NCBI RefSeq assembly: GCF_946190065.1 | Contig: NZ_CAMHZD010000017.1 | Span: forward strand, 1 to 53,861 | Length of the DNA stretch: 53,861 nt | Direction of reading: 5' to 3' | DNA from: Streptococcus mitis | Lineage (GTDB): Bacteria > Bacillota > Bacilli > Lactobacillales > Streptococcaceae | In this document: positions 1-7,069 of the stretch, piece after piece | Position numbering within the stretch: position 1 is the first letter of the stretch | How the letters are laid out: each line of letters starts with the position of its first letter | The notes under the pieces: generated by a model | Told to the model about the DNA's origin: nothing | Seen by the model: only the letters and a program-made list of their open reading frames with translations | Databases searched by the model: none | Made by a program: the position numbers and the translations under genes

Positions 1-12
1 ATTATCAAGCAT
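1..12 (-). CDS. Start of a gene running off the left edge (possibly ruvB)
   Basis: Only four codons are visible (Met-Leu-Asp-Asn), preceded at a good distance by a GAGGTG ribosome site and a TATACT -10 box. Gene order in pneumococci, as I recall it, places ruvB beyond these acetyltransferases in this orientation. RuvB proteins of streptococci begin with a short stretch containing Leu-Asp-Asn, which fits. Four residues are not enough to identify a gene. Confidence 0.3.
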
Positions 13-29
13 TATTTCACCTCATCTCT

Positions 30-38
30 AGTATAACA
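30..38 (-). promoter_or_regulatory. Extended -10 promoter for the left-edge gene
   Basis: The minus strand reads TGTTATACT, an extended -10 (TGnTATACT), 17 nt before the start codon at the left edge. No good -35 is visible. It begins directly after the terminator tail of the small RNA gene, so the two transcription units abut. Confidence 0.5.
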
Positions 39-40
39 AA

Positions 41-158
41 AAAGCCATCAAGTTGATGACTTTTTCAGTAGACTCGATTGGGTGACTTCATTAGGAGATT
101 ATGATGAAAAAAAAGTTTTAGGATTTCATTAAATAAAGTTAGGAGGTCTTTATTTAAT
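41..158 (-). ncRNA. Cia-dependent small RNA (csRNA/ccn family), about 118 nt
   Basis: The transcript predicted from the CiaR-type promoter at 165-197 begins with a perfect 11-bp hairpin (148-158 pairing with 128-138). Its 9-nt loop is ACCTCCTAA, which contains a full anti-Shine-Dalgarno sequence. A single-stranded stretch follows with a second anti-SD (AATCTCCT) next to CATCAT, complementary to a ribosome site plus start codon. The RNA ends in a hairpin (about 46-63) with a T6 tail. This architecture is that of the pneumococcal csRNAs, which repress translation of targets such as comC. Which ccn number it corresponds to cannot be told from here. Confidence 0.82.
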
Positions 159-164
159 GGTTAT

Positions 165-197
165 ATAATACTAGACCATCCTTAAACTTTGCTTAAG
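165..197 (-). promoter_or_regulatory. CiaR-controlled promoter of the first csRNA
   Basis: The minus strand reads CTTAAG, 5 nt, TTTAAG (192-197 and 181-186), then exactly 10 nt, then TATTAT as -10 (165-170). CiaR binds TTTAAG-N5-TTTAAG located 10 nt upstream of the -10. Here the first half-site differs by one base. Start of transcription is expected near 158. Confidence 0.8.
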
Positions 198-211
198 AAA
201 AACAAGTTTTG

Positions 212-628
212 TTATTTTTCTCTGTTTACCCAAATCATTCCTGTACAATCATAGGTGGATAAAGTTTCAAAACCCATAGAACGATAAAATCCCAAGGTTT
301 TTTCTGTCTGTTCTGTCACCAGCTGGACTTGATAGACATCTTTGTAATCCTCTAAAGCCTCTTTCATTAGGGCGCTACCAATCCCTTTACGCTGATAGAT
401 AGGTAAAACGATTAAATCTTGAACCAATACTGATGAGAATCCATCTCCAACCAAACGAATCAAGCCCACCACAGCATCGCCATCAAGCGCCACATAAATC
501 ACTAATGAATGAGATAAGGCCTGCTCCAGCATCTCTGGTTGATGGGTATAATTTGTCCAACCGACAGCCTGATAGAGATGCAAAACATCCTCTAGCTTGA
601 CAATTTCTTGCTTTCTAATGGTTATCAT
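212..628 (-). CDS. GNAT-family N-acetyltransferase
   Basis: The 138-residue protein is a single GNAT domain. The acetyl-CoA pyrophosphate-binding loop is QRKGIG at residues 79-84, after a strand ending VLP, and the C-terminal part contains the usual GFYRSMGFE motif. The substrate is unknown; small soluble GNATs of this type acetylate small molecules or protein N-termini. The start has a GAGGTG site 7 nt upstream. It lies 11 nt downstream of a second acetyltransferase on the same strand, so the two are probably co-transcribed. The csRNA promoter follows directly behind it. Confidence 0.88.
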   Translation of the reverse strand: MITIRKQEIVKLEDVLHLYQAVGWTNYTHQPEMLEQALSHSLVIYVALDGDAVVGLIRLVGDGFSSVLVQDLIVLPIYQRKGIGSALMKEALEDYKDVYQVQLVTEQTEKTLGFYRSMGFETLSTYDCTGMIWVNREK

Positions 629-639
629 GTCAACACCTC

Positions 640-1335
640 TTAGAGTTCCCTCAAGCTCTTGTACTGCTGTCCATTTTTATCAAAATTTTCAGGACGCAAC
701 CATGCTTCCAAACGAGCTTTGACTTGAGGCCAGTCCTTATCAATCATAGACAACCAATCCGTATCCCTCGTACGCCCCTTATAAATGACTGCCTGACGGA
801 AGGTTCCTTCATAGACAAATCCCAAACGTTCCGCTGCTCGTCTGGATGGCAGATTTAGGGCATCGCATTTCCACTCATAGCGACGATAGTTAAGCTCTTC
901 AAAGACATAGCAAGCCAAGAGATACTGGGCTTCTGTCCCTATCCGTGTCCCCCTGAGTTTTGGAGAAAAAGTGACAGCTCCCACTTCTATTGCTCGGTTA
1001 TTCTGATCAATTCGCATGAGGGAAAAAGTTCCCAAAGCCTTACCAGTCGCCTTGTCTATGATTGCATAGTAAAAACGGTCCTTACGAGCCAACATCTGAT
1101 TTAAAAGGGTAACCAGCTCCTCCATATCTGCTACTGGCTCCTGAAAAAGGTAGGTCCACATCTCCTGAGGCGTATCAGACCCATAAACAGCTAGCAAATC
1201 CTCCGCATGCTTTTCTACCGAGAGAGCCTCTATCCTAGCATAACGCCCTTCTAAGAAATCAATAGCAGGCAATTCACCTGGTGTATAACCTTCCATTGAC
1301 TCACCAATCATCTGACCATATTCATTTACTGGCAT
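640..1335 (-). CDS. RimJ/RimL-type GNAT acetyltransferase
   Basis: This 231-residue protein has the longer RimJ/RimL (Acetyltransf_3) layout: a core domain from about residue 30, with the acetyl-CoA loop RGTRIG at 128-133 and the downstream LNLPSRRAAERLGFVYEG segment typical of this subfamily. The target could be a ribosomal protein N-terminus or a small molecule; nothing here decides that. An AAGGAG site precedes the start. It is the first gene of a two-gene unit with the smaller acetyltransferase. Confidence 0.88.
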   Translation of the reverse strand: MPVNEYGQMIGESMEGYTPGELPAIDFLEGRYARIEALSVEKHAEDLLAVYGSDTPQEMWTYLFQEPVADMEELVTLLNQMLARKDRFYYAIIDKATGKALGTFSLMRIDQNNRAIEVGAVTFSPKLRGTRIGTEAQYLLACYVFEELNYRRYEWKCDALNLPSRRAAERLGFVYEGTFRQAVIYKGRTRDTDWLSMIDKDWPQVKARLEAWLRPENFDKNGQQYKSLREL

Positions 1336-1365
1336 AGTATTCTCCTTGTTTCACTTATTGAATAT

Positions 1366-1374
1366 AGTATAACA
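1366..1374 (-). promoter_or_regulatory. Extended -10 promoter of the acetyltransferase pair
   Basis: The minus strand carries TGTTATACT (extended -10) 31 nt before the start of the longer acetyltransferase. The -35 region is weak. Confidence 0.55.
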
Positions 1375-1633
1375 TATCTCAATGAAAATTTTAGGAAACA
1401 CTTGGTTTTCTATTCAATAATGCAAACTCCTCTTATAAAAATCATCCATCCACTTTATGGAGGAATAATCAAATATGGGAACGAGTGAGGTAATGCCCCT
1501 TATGCTTCTCTCTATTTTTTACTGTTTGTATTCAAATTTCTCTTGTTTTAGTGTTTGCTTTTGTAGACTGGACTACCAACCAGAACTGTGTTTTTATCTT
1601 AGTTAGGACTATTATAGTACTGTTCAGCACTAT
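1375..1633. other. Intergenic stretch without recognisable gene
   Basis: AT-rich sequence between the hydrolase gene and the acetyltransferase promoter. No open frame with a ribosome site, no strong terminator and no repeat I recognise was seen. It may be decayed sequence left when the hydrolase cassette was acquired. Confidence 0.5.
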
Positions 1634-2866
1634 CTACAAATTCTTCAGATGTGTATCAAAAAAATTTATCGTAGCAAACCAAGAGTCTACACTTTCTTTC
1701 ATTAATAAGCGCCAATATTTTCGATAACGATGATTCGGTTGATAAGCAACCGTCAACATATGCCCTGTTTCATGGTATTTTTTAAACAAAATGGATTCCC
1801 CTTTATAGTGTGAAATAATATCATCTATCGCGGATGATGCATTCCATATTTCATCAACATCACTTCCTAGTAATAATAAAGGAGAGACAATTTTACTCAC
1901 ATCAATCTGAGCCCTTCTATCTTCAGGAATATGTTTTCCAAAAAACTTGTTTAACAAATAATCTCCTAACTGAAATTTTTGATAAGGAAGTTCCTTTTGT
2001 AAATATGTCCAAGAAGATGAATGAGAGTTGAGTTTTCCCTTTATTCCCTCAAATATTACATTTGAGGGGGAATTGAGTGCCAAACATTGAACATCTTCCA
2101 AAATACTTTGTCCAGCCAGAACAAGCTCTGCTCCTTTAGAGCGACCATATATTCCTATTTTTGTATTATCAACTTGAGGATGATGATATAGAAAATCTTT
2201 CGCCTCCTCCAGACATTCTATTGGAATTCGTTCTAAATTTTGGGGTAATCCCTCTAAACCAAAATAAGCTATCGCAAGACAAATATAGCCTCTTGAAGAT
2301 AAAAGTTGGGCAATATTCTGAGCTTTTTCAATTCTTCCCTCACTACCGCTAACAATAATCACGGCTGGCGCCCTTCTTAACTTTTCATCATAAAATAATC
2401 GACCTTGAAAATGCTTGTCATAGATATCTTGATATCTTACTCCCAGATTCATATAACGCCTTACAAAACTTTGCTCCGCGACCATATCTTTCCCCAGCCT
2501 GATTTTAATTTCAACACCAAAACAATCTCGTAATGGAATTCTATCAAGAGAACTAGGTAATCTCCTTTTCCTATTCTTCAACGGTTTCGCATTAAAGAAT
2601 AATCCCATTTCTGAAACTCCTTTATAAGATCCCGAAATAGATGCTGTCTGAGAGGTATCAATCATACCGTCCTGATCAGATAAAAAAATTGCGGTTGATT
2701 TCCATATAACATCATGATCTAAAAGCAAGGGAGCATTTATACAGTAATAATCAGACAGGTACATTTCTACACAATACATTGCCCTTGGTTCTAAACCATT
2801 AATAGCAATATAAAAAGATTCATCCGCTAAATCTGTTTGTGAAATCAGTTCTATGTTTACAGTCAT
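1634..2866 (-). CDS. Alpha/beta hydrolase, acyl-CoA thioesterase/BAAT-like
   Basis: The 410-residue protein has the two-part layout of the acyl-CoA thioesterase / bile-acid-CoA:amino-acid acyltransferase family. The N-terminal beta-rich part covers about residues 1-140 and the C-terminal alpha/beta hydrolase part 160-400. The nucleophile elbow is GRSKG at 241-245 (Ser243; bile-acid transferases use Cys, so a hydrolase is more likely). Candidate acid residues lie in LGSDVDEIW (about 334-341), and His369 follows in ETGHML. No signal peptide is seen, so it is probably cytoplasmic. An AAGGAG site precedes the start, directly beside an operator-like palindrome identical to the one in front of marR. 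The substrate is unknown. The gene looks AT-rich and foreign to the locus. Confidence 0.8.
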   Translation of the reverse strand: MTVNIELISQTDLADESFYIAINGLEPRAMYCVEMYLSDYYCINAPLLLDHDVIWKSTAIFLSDQDGMIDTSQTASISGSYKGVSEMGLFFNAKPLKNRKRRLPSSLDRIPLRDCFGVEIKIRLGKDMVAEQSFVRRYMNLGVRYQDIYDKHFQGRLFYDEKLRRAPAVIIVSGSEGRIEKAQNIAQLLSSRGYICLAIAYFGLEGLPQNLERIPIECLEEAKDFLYHHPQVDNTKIGIYGRSKGAELVLAGQSILEDVQCLALNSPSNVIFEGIKGKLNSHSSSWTYLQKELPYQKFQLGDYLLNKFFGKHIPEDRRAQIDVSKIVSPLLLLGSDVDEIWNASSAIDDIISHYKGESILFKKYHETGHMLTVAYQPNHRYRKYWRLLMKESVDSWFATINFFDTHLKNL

Positions 2867-2878
2867 ATCTTCTCCTTT

Positions 2879-2897
2879 TTGTTAATTTGCTTAACAA
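2879..2897. promoter_or_regulatory. Second MarR-operator palindrome, before the hydrolase
   Basis: TTGTTAA-N5-TTAACAA, a perfect 7-bp inverted repeat, lies directly upstream of the hydrolase ribosome site. The same palindrome with a different spacer lies over the -10 of the marR promoter, so both are probable binding sites of the encoded MarR protein. A TATAAT-like -10 sits just upstream on the minus strand, suggesting a second, hydrolase-specific promoter with a poor -35. Confidence 0.75.
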
Positions 2898-2910
2898 TTA
2901 TATTTGAAAT

Positions 2911-2934
2911 TTACCGTGACTTTTACCACGGTAA
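2911..2934 (-). repeat. Inverted repeat across the marR stop codon
   Basis: TTACCGTG, 8 nt, CACGGTAA is a perfect 8-bp hairpin spanning the end of marR. It has no T-run, so it is not a classical terminator. It may act as an attenuator or mRNA-stability hairpin between the two genes. Confidence 0.5.
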
Positions 2935-3378
2935 TTCTCCCCACACCTTTTCAATATCATCCATCAATTTCACAACGGTTTTAAGTTCCACCTCGCTATA
3001 GTTGTTTAAAACTGAAAAGATTGATTTTTCAATATATTCTTGTTGCTCCTTATGGATTTTAAAAATTTCGATGCCTTTTTCAGATAATCTCAAATATTTA
3101 TTTTTCCCATTATTCGGATCAAAATCAAAAACAACTAAATTTTTTTGAATCAATCTCCTAACACTTTGAGTTATTGCACTTCTTGAAACTTCTAATAATT
3201 CAGATAATTTTACTAGATTTAAGGGCTGATTTTTCCCAATCACAACAATCAAATGTACCTCATTCAACGTAATAGATTTGTCAACACCACTTTTATGTTG
3301 ATTTTTTTTTAACTGTTCAAACGCTAAAATAAACCTATTGAAACGATTATTAAATGTAATAAAGTCTTTTTTATCCAT
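2923..3378 (-). CDS. MarR-family transcriptional regulator
   Basis: The 151-residue protein has a MarR winged helix-turn-helix at about residues 35-105. LVKLSELLEVSRSAITQSVRRLI is the recognition region (too long to be only one helix), followed by a wing and a C-terminal dimerisation helix. It is the first gene of a two-gene unit with the hydrolase, and it has its own consensus promoter overlapped by a palindromic site. This is the usual arrangement of an autorepressing MarR that releases DNA when a small lipophilic ligand, perhaps the hydrolase substrate, is present. The inference rests on layout; the ligand is unknown. Confidence 0.88.
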   Translation of the reverse strand: MDKKDFITFNNRFNRFILAFEQLKKNQHKSGVDKSITLNEVHLIVVIGKNQPLNLVKLSELLEVSRSAITQSVRRLIQKNLVVFDFDPNNGKNKYLRLSEKGIEIFKIHKEQQEYIEKSIFSVLNNYSEVELKTVVKLMDDIEKVWGELPW

Positions 3379-3392
3379 AATCTCTCTTTTCT

Positions 3393-3430
3393 TTGTTAAT
3401 CATATTAACAAAATAGAAACTTCCTGTCAA
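3393..3430 (-). promoter_or_regulatory. marR promoter with overlapping operator
   Basis: TTGACA at 3425-3430, a 17-nt spacer and TAATAT at 3402-3407 form a near-perfect promoter on the minus strand. The palindrome TTGTTAA-N5-TTAACAA (3393-3411) covers the -10, as expected for steric repression. Confidence 0.85.
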
Positions 3431-3464
3431 ATAAAAAATCCTCCAGATTCTATTCTGAAGGATT
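3431..3464 (-). terminator. leuS intrinsic terminator
   Basis: A hairpin starting 6 nt after the leuS stop codon (AATCCTTCAGA paired with TCTGGAGGATT, one mismatch) is followed by TTTTTTATTT. The T-run merges directly into the marR -35 box. Confidence 0.85.
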
Positions 3465-3470
3465 CCTATC

Positions 3471-5972
3471 TTATTTCACAACAATATTAACCAATTTATT
3501 CGGTACCGCAATCACCTTCACGATTTCCTTACCGTCAATTTCTGCTTTGACTTTTTCGTCAGCCAGAGCAATTTCTTGCAATTCTTCTCGTGATAGGTCT
3601 TTAGCGACCATGAGTTTGGCACGGACTTTACCTTTGATTTGGACGACAATTTCGATTTCGTCTTCAACCAATTTGCTTTCGTCCCAAGTTGGCCAAGCCA
3701 CATAAGAGATTGACTCACCTGTTGCTGCAACTGTTTGCCAGAGCTCTTCTGCCAAGTGAGGCGCAAATGGTGCAATCAATTGGATAAAGCCTTTGGCGTA
3801 GTCTGCATAAAGCTTGTCTTCCTTGTTAGCTGCATTGACAAAGACCATAAGTTGGGCAATGGCTGTGTTGAATTTGAGGGATTCGATTTGTTCTGTGACA
3901 GCTTTAACAGTTTCGTTGTAAACTTTGTCAAGAGCGCCATTGTTTTCCGCAGCTATTTCTTTACTTGTAATCAAGCGGTAAACACGGTCAAGGAACTTAC
4001 GGCTTCCTTCCAGACCTTCTTCTGACCAAGCAATCGAAGCATCAAGTGGTCCCATAAACATTTCATAAACACGAAGGGTATCGGCACCGTATTGTTCCAC
4101 CACATCGTCAGGGTTAACCACGTTCTTGAGCGATTTAGACATCTTAGCTGGCGCTTGCTCTAACTCTTCACCTGTTTCTACATGGAAGAAGGAACCGTCA
4201 CGTTTTTCAACCTTGTCAGTCGCCACAAGAGCCCCACGGTGGTCACGGTAGCTGGTTCCCAAAATCATCCCTTGGTTAAAGAGTTTTTGGAATGGTTCCT
4301 TAGTTGGAACAACACCGAGGTCATAGAGGAATTTGTGCCAGAAACGAGCATAAAGCAAGTGAAGAACGGCATGCTCTGCACCACCCACGTAGATATCTAC
4401 TGGCAACCATTGTTTGAGGAGCTCCTCATCGGCCAATTTCTCAGTATTGTGCGGGTCAATATAGCGGAGGTAGTACCAGCTTGAACCTGCCCATTGTGGC
4501 ATTGTGTTGGTCTCGCGACGACCTTTGACACCATCTTCACGAGTCACTTCAAGCCAATCTGTCAAATTAGCTAGTGGACTTTCACCAGTACCTGAAGGAC
4601 GGATATCCTTGGTTACTGGCAAGACAAGTGGCAATTCATTTTCAGGAACAGCTGTTGAAGTTCCGTCTTCCCAATGAATGATAGGAATTGGCTCACCCCA
4701 GTAACGTTGACGGCTAAAGAGCCAGTCGCGGAGACGGTAGGTCACCTTCTCTTGACCACAGCCTTTTTCTTCCAACCAAGCCACAATCTTAGCAATTGCG
4801 TCTTCTTTGTTGAGTCCATCTAGGAAGTCTGAATTAACGTGAAGGCCATCTTCTGTGTAGGCAGCTTCTGCTACATTTCCACCTTCAAGTACTTCTACGA
4901 TTGGAAGGTCAAATTGTTTGGCAAATTCCCAGTCACGTTGATCGTGGGCAGGCACAGCCATAACGGCACCTGTTCCGTAACTAGCAAGAACATAGTCGGC
5001 AATCCAGATTGGAATTTCCTTACCATTGACAGGGTTGACGGCATAAGCACCAGTCCAAACCCCTGTTTTTTCTTTGGCAAGGTCCGTACGAGCCAAGTCA
5101 GACTTGAGGCTAGCTTGGTGTTTATAGTCAGCTACTGCCTCTGCTTGCTCTGGACTTGTGATAGCGTCAACCAAATCATGCTCAGGAGCCAAAACAGTGA
5201 AAGTTGCACCGAAAAGAGTATCAGGACGAGTTGTAAAGACTGTGAATTCCTTGTCTGTTCCCTTAACTTTAAAAGTTACATTAGCACCAGTTGATTTCCC
5301 AATCCAGTTGCGTTGCATGTCCTTGATAGACTCTGGCCAATCAAGTTCATCTAAGTCATTGAGCAAGCGCTCTGCGTAAGCCGTGATTTTGAGCATCCAT
5401 TGGCGCATTGGTTTGCGGACAACTGGATAGCCTCCACGCTCAGATGTTCCGTCAGGAAGAACTTCTTCGTTAGCGATGGCTGTTCCCAATTCCTCAACCC
5501 AGTTTACTGGTACTTCCGCTTCATAGGCCAATCCTTTTTCGTAAAGCTTAGTGAAAATCCATTGAGTCCACTTGTAGTAGTTTGGATCTGTCGTATTGAC
5601 TTCACGATCCCAGTCGTAAGAAAATCCAAGCGCATTGATTTGGCGTTTGAAGTTGGCAATGTTCTCAGCTGTAAATTCTGCTGGGTCATTCCCCGTATCC
5701 ATAGCGTATTGCTCTGCAGGCAAACCAAAGGCATCCCATCCCATTGGGTGAAGGACATTGTAGCCTTGCGCACGTTTGTAACGGCTGAGGATATCGGTTG
5801 CAGTATAACCTTCTGGGTGTCCTACGTGCAGACCCGCTCCAGATGGATAAGGGAACATATCAAGAGCATAAAACTTCGGTTTTGAGGCATCTGTTCCTGT
5901 CTTAAATGTATGATGTTCTGCCCAGTAGCCCTGCCACTTAGGCTCAATTTCTTTATGATTGTAAAAACTCAT
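3471..5972 (-). CDS. leuS: Leucyl-tRNA synthetase
   Basis: Class I aminoacyl-tRNA synthetase that charges tRNA-Leu. The 833-residue length is normal for the bacterial enzyme. The HIGH signature is HVGH at 49-52, the editing (CP1) domain lies at roughly 220-420, and the KMSKS loop is near residue 610, followed by the anticodon-binding domain and the C-terminal leucine-specific domain. It stands alone, with its own promoter and terminator. No T-box leader is present: the upstream gap is only 160 bp and contains no recognisable T-box. Confidence 0.98.
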   Translation of the reverse strand: MSFYNHKEIEPKWQGYWAEHHTFKTGTDASKPKFYALDMFPYPSGAGLHVGHPEGYTATDILSRYKRAQGYNVLHPMGWDAFGLPAEQYAMDTGNDPAEFTAENIANFKRQINALGFSYDWDREVNTTDPNYYKWTQWIFTKLYEKGLAYEAEVPVNWVEELGTAIANEEVLPDGTSERGGYPVVRKPMRQWMLKITAYAERLLNDLDELDWPESIKDMQRNWIGKSTGANVTFKVKGTDKEFTVFTTRPDTLFGATFTVLAPEHDLVDAITSPEQAEAVADYKHQASLKSDLARTDLAKEKTGVWTGAYAVNPVNGKEIPIWIADYVLASYGTGAVMAVPAHDQRDWEFAKQFDLPIVEVLEGGNVAEAAYTEDGLHVNSDFLDGLNKEDAIAKIVAWLEEKGCGQEKVTYRLRDWLFSRQRYWGEPIPIIHWEDGTSTAVPENELPLVLPVTKDIRPSGTGESPLANLTDWLEVTREDGVKGRRETNTMPQWAGSSWYYLRYIDPHNTEKLADEELLKQWLPVDIYVGGAEHAVLHLLYARFWHKFLYDLGVVPTKEPFQKLFNQGMILGTSYRDHRGALVATDKVEKRDGSFFHVETGEELEQAPAKMSKSLKNVVNPDDVVEQYGADTLRVYEMFMGPLDASIAWSEEGLEGSRKFLDRVYRLITSKEIAAENNGALDKVYNETVKAVTEQIESLKFNTAIAQLMVFVNAANKEDKLYADYAKGFIQLIAPFAPHLAEELWQTVAATGESISYVAWPTWDESKLVEDEIEIVVQIKGKVRAKLMVAKDLSREELQEIALADEKVKAEIDGKEIVKVIAVPNKLVNIVVK

Positions 5973-6000
5973 GGTCTCTCTCCAATTTTGTGATGTTACT

Positions 6001-6028
6001 ATTATACCATTTTTGAGGGAATTTGAAA
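6001..6028 (-). promoter_or_regulatory. leuS promoter
   Basis: TTTCAA (6023-6028), 16 nt, TATAAT (6001-6006) on the minus strand, 29 nt before the leuS start. The -10 is perfect and preceded by TGG (extended -10). Confidence 0.7.
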
Positions 6029-6098
6029 GACGAGAAATGTTCTTTTGGGCTTGTATGCCAAGAAAGACCGAATCGCAAATCCAGCTTATTTAGCAGTA

Positions 6099-6126
6099 CA
6101 AAAAATTAGCCCACACTTGGAGCTAA
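6099..6126 (-). terminator. Terminator of the phosphoglycerate mutase gene
   Basis: Stem TTAGC-CCA with TGG-GCTAA, one bulged T, then TTTTTT on the minus strand just after the stop codon. Confidence 0.8.
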
Positions 6127-6132
6127 CTTCTA

Positions 6133-6825
6133 TCAATTATTTTTCTCTAGCATCTTCTCACGTCCTAGTTCTCGGTAACTACGGTCGCCGACAACTTCTA
6201 CGCTAAACTGGCCGTCCTCATATTCAAGGATCGTCACGCTACCATTATCTAGACCATGCGGATGCATGCCATTAATCAGATAAACAATGGTTCCAATGGT
6301 CATTCCGTGGCTGACGACAAGGGCATTGCCACCGCCTTGTTCTTCCATTTCTTTGGCAATCGCTTCAAATCCTTCCTTGATTCGACCACTGAGTTTTTCC
6401 CAACCTTCAGCCCAACCAGCTGTATCGACCTCTACCAAGCCCTCAGCCAGTTCAGCATAAGACAATTGATGAACATGGTCCACATTAAAGATACGAGGAA
6501 TAATGCCCATGAAAAGATCACCATCATAAGCTCCGTCAAAACTACCGAAACACCATTCTCTGATACGCTTGTCCATGCGATAAGGGATTTTCCCCTGCAA
6601 ACCAAGTTCATCAAGGATGATTCCCATTGTCTGAATGGTGCGGCCAGAATCACTCGAATAAGCGCGCTCAAACTGTAGACCAGATTCTCTCAAACCGATT
6701 CCTAATTCTTGAATCCCTCGCTCACCTTCAGCTGTTAAGGGTGTATCGCTCCAACCTTGCGCGCGACCAATCGTGTTAAACATAGTCTTGCCATGACGTA
6801 CCAAATACAATCGTACTTTTACCAT
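6133..6825 (-). CDS. Histidine phosphatase / phosphoglycerate-mutase-like protein
   Basis: The 230-residue histidine-phosphatase-superfamily protein has the catalytic RHG motif at residues 10-12 (His11 is phosphorylated) and a second histidine in LVVSHGMTIG near the C-terminus. Such proteins are often annotated as phosphoglycerate mutase, but a broad phosphatase role is as likely because the glycolytic gpmA is a different, closely conserved protein. The start at 6825 is chosen because GGAGG lies 7 nt upstream; the frame extends further, to 6882, but that extension has no ribosome site. Confidence 0.85.
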   Translation of the reverse strand: MVKVRLYLVRHGKTMFNTIGRAQGWSDTPLTAEGERGIQELGIGLRESGLQFERAYSSDSGRTIQTMGIILDELGLQGKIPYRMDKRIREWCFGSFDGAYDGDLFMGIIPRIFNVDHVHQLSYAELAEGLVEVDTAGWAEGWEKLSGRIKEGFEAIAKEMEEQGGGNALVVSHGMTIGTIVYLINGMHPHGLDNGSVTILEYEDGQFSVEVVGDRSYRELGREKMLEKNN

Positions 6826-6847
6826 TTTCCGTCCTCCGTTTGTTTCT

Positions 6848-6853
6848 ATTATA
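6848..6853 (-). promoter_or_regulatory. -10 box of the phosphatase gene
   Basis: A perfect TATAAT on the minus strand lies 22 nt before the start codon. The -35 is weak and would fall within the terminator of the csRNA upstream. Confidence 0.5.
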
Positions 6854-6869
6854 TCATGGATGATAAAAC

Positions 6870-7015
6870 AAAAGCCACCCATACAGGCGACTTTTGCAGG
6901 AGATTATTATGAAAAAGTTTAGGAGTTCTATTAAATAAAGATATTAGATGAAAATCAAATTCAAACTAAATCAGTGTTATCTGTTTCAAATAATATTAGG
7001 AGGTCTTTATTTAAT
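6870..7015 (-). ncRNA. Second Cia-dependent small RNA (csRNA family), about 146 nt
   Basis: It starts 7 nt after the -10 of a perfect CiaR promoter. The same 11-nt arms as in the first csRNA (7005-7015 and 6930-6940) are present, again followed by the anti-SD ACCTCCT. About 56 nt of extra AT-rich sequence have been inserted in the loop, which accounts for its larger size. A second anti-SD (AATCTCCT) follows, next to CATAAT, then a 10-bp terminator hairpin (6870-6895) ending in TTTTG. The stretch complementary to a start region matches the first csRNA at most positions, so the two probably share targets. Confidence 0.8.
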
Positions 7016-7021
7016 GATTAC

Positions 7022-7054
7022 AGTATACATACCTAACCTTAAATAGAACTTAAA
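7022..7054 (-). promoter_or_regulatory. CiaR-controlled promoter of the second csRNA
   Basis: TTTAAG-N5-TTTAAG is perfect (7049-7054 and 7038-7043), followed by exactly 10 nt and TATACT (7022-7027). This is the textbook CiaR activator geometry. It begins 16 nt downstream of the DUF711 stop codon. Confidence 0.88.
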
Positions 7055-7069
7055 ATTTCTCCTATTTTC

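Noticed and set aside
91-175. On the plus strand, AGGAGATTATGATG followed by a few codons looks like a ribosome site and start of a mini-gene; the same occurs near 6897.
   Set aside because: The frames end after 5-9 codons. The strong ribosome-site look is explained by the csRNA on the other strand, whose anti-SD sequences necessarily read as SD-ATG in complement.
4182-4484. Open frames on the plus strand inside leuS (also 4839-5294 and 5400-5885).
   Set aside because: Antisense shadows of a highly conserved gene. No ribosome sites or family-like sequence.
6040-6096. A 57-bp stretch between leuS promoter and phosphatase terminator that reads like a gene tail ([16 protein letters not shown] in one plus frame).
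   Set aside because: No start, no ribosome site, and it runs into the terminator. It may be a decayed fragment, but nothing allows an assignment.
5973-6132. Possible T-box leader before leuS.
   Set aside because: Too short and lacks a T-box core (TGGNACC-like) or specifier hairpin. A plain promoter lies 29 nt from the start.
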